Positions 8,972 to 10,579 of a stretch of DNA of 10,579 nt are shown here, one piece after another. The stretch's first letter is position 1, and every line of letters starts with the position of its first letter. The DNA comes from Deltaproteobacteria bacterium (GTDB lineage: Bacteria > Desulfobacterota > GWC2-55-46 > S146-70). Made by a program: the position numbers and the translations under genes. Where the stretch lies: contig WGFD01000250.1 of NCBI GenBank assembly GCA_015492395.1, positions 1 to 10,579 on the forward strand, in the 5' to 3' direction. Below the pieces are notes generated by a model. That model worked only from the letters and a program-made list of their open reading frames with translations. It was not told the origin of the DNA and did not search any database.

Positions 8972-9349
8972 TCATGAAGTCAAGTATTTTTTCTCAATAT
9001 TCTCGTCCACCGTCAAAATGATCACCTTTTCACCTGTTACGGTGCTGATATCCATATGCAGACTGACGACCTTGGTCCCGGTGATATCGCTTATTATCTT
9101 CTCAAGGATCTCCCGTGAGTTTTCGACAAGATTCGACCTGAGCTTCTTAATCAATTCAGTGCCTTCTGAGTTCTTGGCAAGCTGCCTCTCGGCGGCGGTC
9201 AACACCCCTTTAAATCTAACAAACACAATGTCATTGATAAGATGCGTCTCGGCATCCTCAGGCCCCCTTCCCATATGGTCCTTCTCGAACTTTATCATAC
9301 CCTTGGTGATTTCGGCCTCAATCTGGCCCTTTGTAAAACTCTTCGCCAT
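8972..9349 (-). CDS. DUF2294 / MpsC-family protein
   Basis: A small soluble protein of 125 residues with no signal peptide or membrane segment. The family hallmarks are visible in order: KGQIEAEITKGMIKFEKDHMGRGP near the start, INDIVFVRFKGVLTAAERQLA in the middle, and VVSLHMDISTVTGEKVIILTVDE near the end. The family (PF10057) is named after MpsC of the staphylococcal membrane-potential-generating system, but most members have no tested role and no mpsA/mpsB partner is visible here, so I assign no function. I chose the ATG at 9349 because the family alignment begins at this point and a good promoter ends six nt before it. A further in-frame ATG at 9373 would sit inside that promoter's spacer. 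No Shine-Dalgarno sequence precedes 9349, which fits a leaderless message. It is divergent from the WYL regulator gene. Confidence 0.88.
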   Translation of the reverse strand: MAKSFTKGQIEAEITKGMIKFEKDHMGRGPEDAETHLINDIVFVRFKGVLTAAERQLAKNSEGTELIKKLRSNLVENSREILEKIISDITGTKVVSLHMDISTVTGEKVIILTVDENIEKKYLTS

Positions 9350-9355
9350 TCGTGG

Positions 9356-9384
9356 AAGATAACATCTTAACACCCGCGTGTCAA
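9356..9384 (-). promoter_or_regulatory. Sigma70-type promoter of the DUF2294 gene (leaderless)
   Basis: On the minus strand a perfect TTGACA (9384-9379), a 17-nt spacer and TATCTT (9361-9356) make a good sigma70 match. The -10 box ends six nt before the ATG at 9349, so transcription would start at or beside the A of the start codon. Confidence 0.6.
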
Positions 9385-9398
9385 AGATTTACCGAAAT

Positions 9399-9416
9399 CC
9401 GGATCCGCAAATCCGG
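9399..9416. promoter_or_regulatory. Dyad between the divergent promoters
   Basis: CCGGAT (9399-9404) and ATCCGG (9411-9416) form a perfect 6-bp inverted repeat with a 6-nt centre. It lies between the minus-strand promoter of DUF2294 and the plus-strand promoter of the regulator, a good place for an operator acting on both. No transcription factor is assigned. Confidence 0.35.
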
Positions 9417-9421
9417 CAGTA

Positions 9422-9451
9422 TTGACAACAACATAGAACCAATGGTATAAA
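9422..9451 (+). promoter_or_regulatory. Sigma70-type promoter of the WYL regulator gene
   Basis: A perfect TTGACA (9422-9427), an 18-nt spacer and TATAAA (9446-9451) make a near-consensus promoter. Transcription would start near 9458, leaving a leader of about 107 nt before the ATG at 9566. The leader has no strong structure; it contains ACGACAC at 9493-9499, a word also present in the dyad after the gene. Confidence 0.65.
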
Positions 9452-9565
9452 AAGCCGTTGATCATGGACGGGACGCCATCCACCTGGAATACACGACACA
9501 GTAGAGGCCATCTCTTCTAAAACCCATACATAAGCGCTCCACTCCGCAAACCGCCTGGAGAAGCA

Positions 9566-10537
9566 ATGGGTGACAGACTCAAGTTCGAACGCTTCATCTG
9601 GATTCACAGCCGGATAAAGGCCGGCAGATACCCCAACGCCGGAGACCTCGCAAGGCGATTCGAGATATCCCGCAGGACGGCTCAGCGGGACATCGAATTC
9701 ATGAGGGACAGGCTTGAGGCGCCCCTGGACTACCACAAACGGCATAAGGGATACCGCTACACCGAAGGCTCCTACGAACTCCCCTCGCTCTGGTTCACGG
9801 AAGACAACATCGTCGCCCTCGTCCTCGCCGCAAGGCTGGCCGCGGCCATCCCCGACTACGATCTCAAGGGCGGCCTCAATACCGCCATAAGGAAGATACT
9901 CGAACTCTACGGAACACGCAAGGGGCTAAGCCTCGAAGACCTCTCCGGAAAGATATCGGTAAAGAACGTCGAATACGCCAGGACGGATGGCCCCCTCTTT
10001 CACACAATCGTCGACGCCCTCTTCAACAAGAGGGGGCTCACAATCATCTACTACTCGCCTCATACCAACAAAGAGACAAAGCGAACGATTCTCCCCCTCC
10101 ATCTTATGCAGTACATGGGGAGCTGGCATGTCATCTCATTCTGTACAAGACAGAGCCAATTAAGGGACTTCGCCCTATCACGGATAAGGGATGTCAAAGT
10201 CGCCTACATAGATATTGACCTTCCGGCAGGCCTGCCTTCAATAAAGGAATACACACGGAGACACTTCGGGATCATGCAGGGTATCGAAGCGGTCACCGTA
10301 AGGCTCCGCTTCGCGCCGAAGGCCGCTTCATGGGTGCAGGAACAGATCTGGCACCCCCGGCAACGGTCCACCTACGATGAAGACGGCGGCCTCACCCTCG
10401 AATTCCCGGTGGCGGACTTCAGGGAGATAAAGAGGAAGATCCTCAGCCACGGCTCACGGGTAAAGGTGCTTGCTCCAAAGACCCTTGCCGAAGAGGTCAG
10501 GGAAGAGATCAAAAGGATGGCAGGGAGATATAGCTGA
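9566..10537 (+). CDS. WYL-domain transcriptional regulator (HTH-WYL-WCX)
   Basis: The product has 323 residues. An N-terminal winged helix-turn-helix (about 1-60) contains the recognition-helix stretch FEISRRTAQRDIEFMRDRL, typical of this class. A linker leads to a WYL domain (about 145-225), where the name-giving triplet reads Trp187-His188-Val189 in GSWHVISF, followed by FALSRIRDV. A WCX-like C-terminal part (about 235-318) ends the protein. WYL proteins are cytosolic DNA-binding regulators; several control phage-defence or CRISPR loci, others DNA-damage responses, and some bind nucleic acid or small ligands at the WYL pocket. The ATG is supported by GGAG five nt upstream. It has its own promoter and is divergent from DUF2294. 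The gene it controls may lie beyond the right edge, where an operator-like dyad begins. The family is firm; the target is unknown. Confidence 0.92.
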   Translation: MGDRLKFERFIWIHSRIKAGRYPNAGDLARRFEISRRTAQRDIEFMRDRLEAPLDYHKRHKGYRYTEGSYELPSLWFTEDNIVALVLAARLAAAIPDYDLKGGLNTAIRKILELYGTRKGLSLEDLSGKISVKNVEYARTDGPLFHTIVDALFNKRGLTIIYYSPHTNKETKRTILPLHLMQYMGSWHVISFCTRQSQLRDFALSRIRDVKVAYIDIDLPAGLPSIKEYTRRHFGIMQGIEAVTVRLRFAPKAASWVQEQIWHPRQRSTYDEDGGLTLEFPVADFREIKRKILSHGSRVKVLAPKTLAEEVREEIKRMAGRYS

Positions 10538-10548
10538 AAAAATATTTA

Positions 10549-10571
10549 CCTACGACACCGGTTGTCATAGG
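10549..10571. promoter_or_regulatory. Operator-like dyad just after the WYL gene
   Basis: CCTACGACA (10549-10557) and TGTCATAGG (10563-10571) are inverted with one mismatch around CCGGT, so the core is GACA-N5-TGTC. It starts 11 nt after the regulator's stop. No T tract follows, so a protein-binding site for the next gene's promoter seems more likely than a terminator. The word ACGACAC also occurs at 9493-9499 in the regulator's own leader. Confidence 0.45.
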
Positions 10572-10579
10572 TGGTGTGC

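Noticed and set aside
9389..9745. 118-codon minus-strand frame across the regulator promoter
   Set aside because: It overlaps the start of the WYL gene and both promoter and dyad sites, and has no recognisable domain.

Overview
The window is a stretch of bacterial chromosome of moderately high GC with short intergenic gaps and six complete genes plus one cut by the left edge. Nothing fixes the taxon. The GAF/PAS-rich signalling, frequent AGG and ATA codons, a DUF2294/MpsC-type protein and intergenic repeats of a kind I associate with Desulfobacterota and Nitrospirota suggest an uncultured member of one of those groups. That is a low-confidence inference.

Left block (1-4370, + strand): a tightly packed two-component cassette. 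It holds a GAF-PAS-GAF histidine kinase (5' end outside the window), a stand-alone Rcp1-like receiver protein, and a REC-PAS-kinase-REC hybrid. The first pair overlaps by 8 nt and the second is separated by 1 nt, so they are very likely co-transcribed and translationally coupled. None of the visible parts has a DNA-binding or enzymatic output domain, so the signal must leave through a partner elsewhere or through protein-protein contact.

Middle block (4371-6399): a CPA2-type cation:proton antiporter with a cytosolic NAD-binding (TrkA-N/RCK) domain. It is flanked on both sides by remnants of the same families of palindromic repeats. The upstream gap is a mosaic of three repeat pieces. The downstream gap carries a collapsed copy of one of them, and the antiporter's stop codon lies inside that copy.

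Right block (6400-9349, - strand): a DUF2294/MpsC-family gene, then a hairpin-rich gap that includes a terminator-like structure, then a monomeric NADP-type isocitrate dehydrogenase (icd). The icd gene has two in-frame start codons, each with its own strong Shine-Dalgarno sequence. The DUF2294 gene seems to be read from a promoter placed so close to its ATG that the transcript would be leaderless.

Right end (9350-10579): divergent from DUF2294, with its own near-consensus sigma70 promoter, is a WYL-domain transcriptional regulator. Just after it lies an operator-like dyad at the very edge of the window, probably in front of a target gene that is not visible. I did not find a complete unknown multi-gene system. 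The most promising leads are the repeat mosaic, the structured region upstream of icd, the leaderless DUF2294 promoter, and the WYL gene with its dyad.
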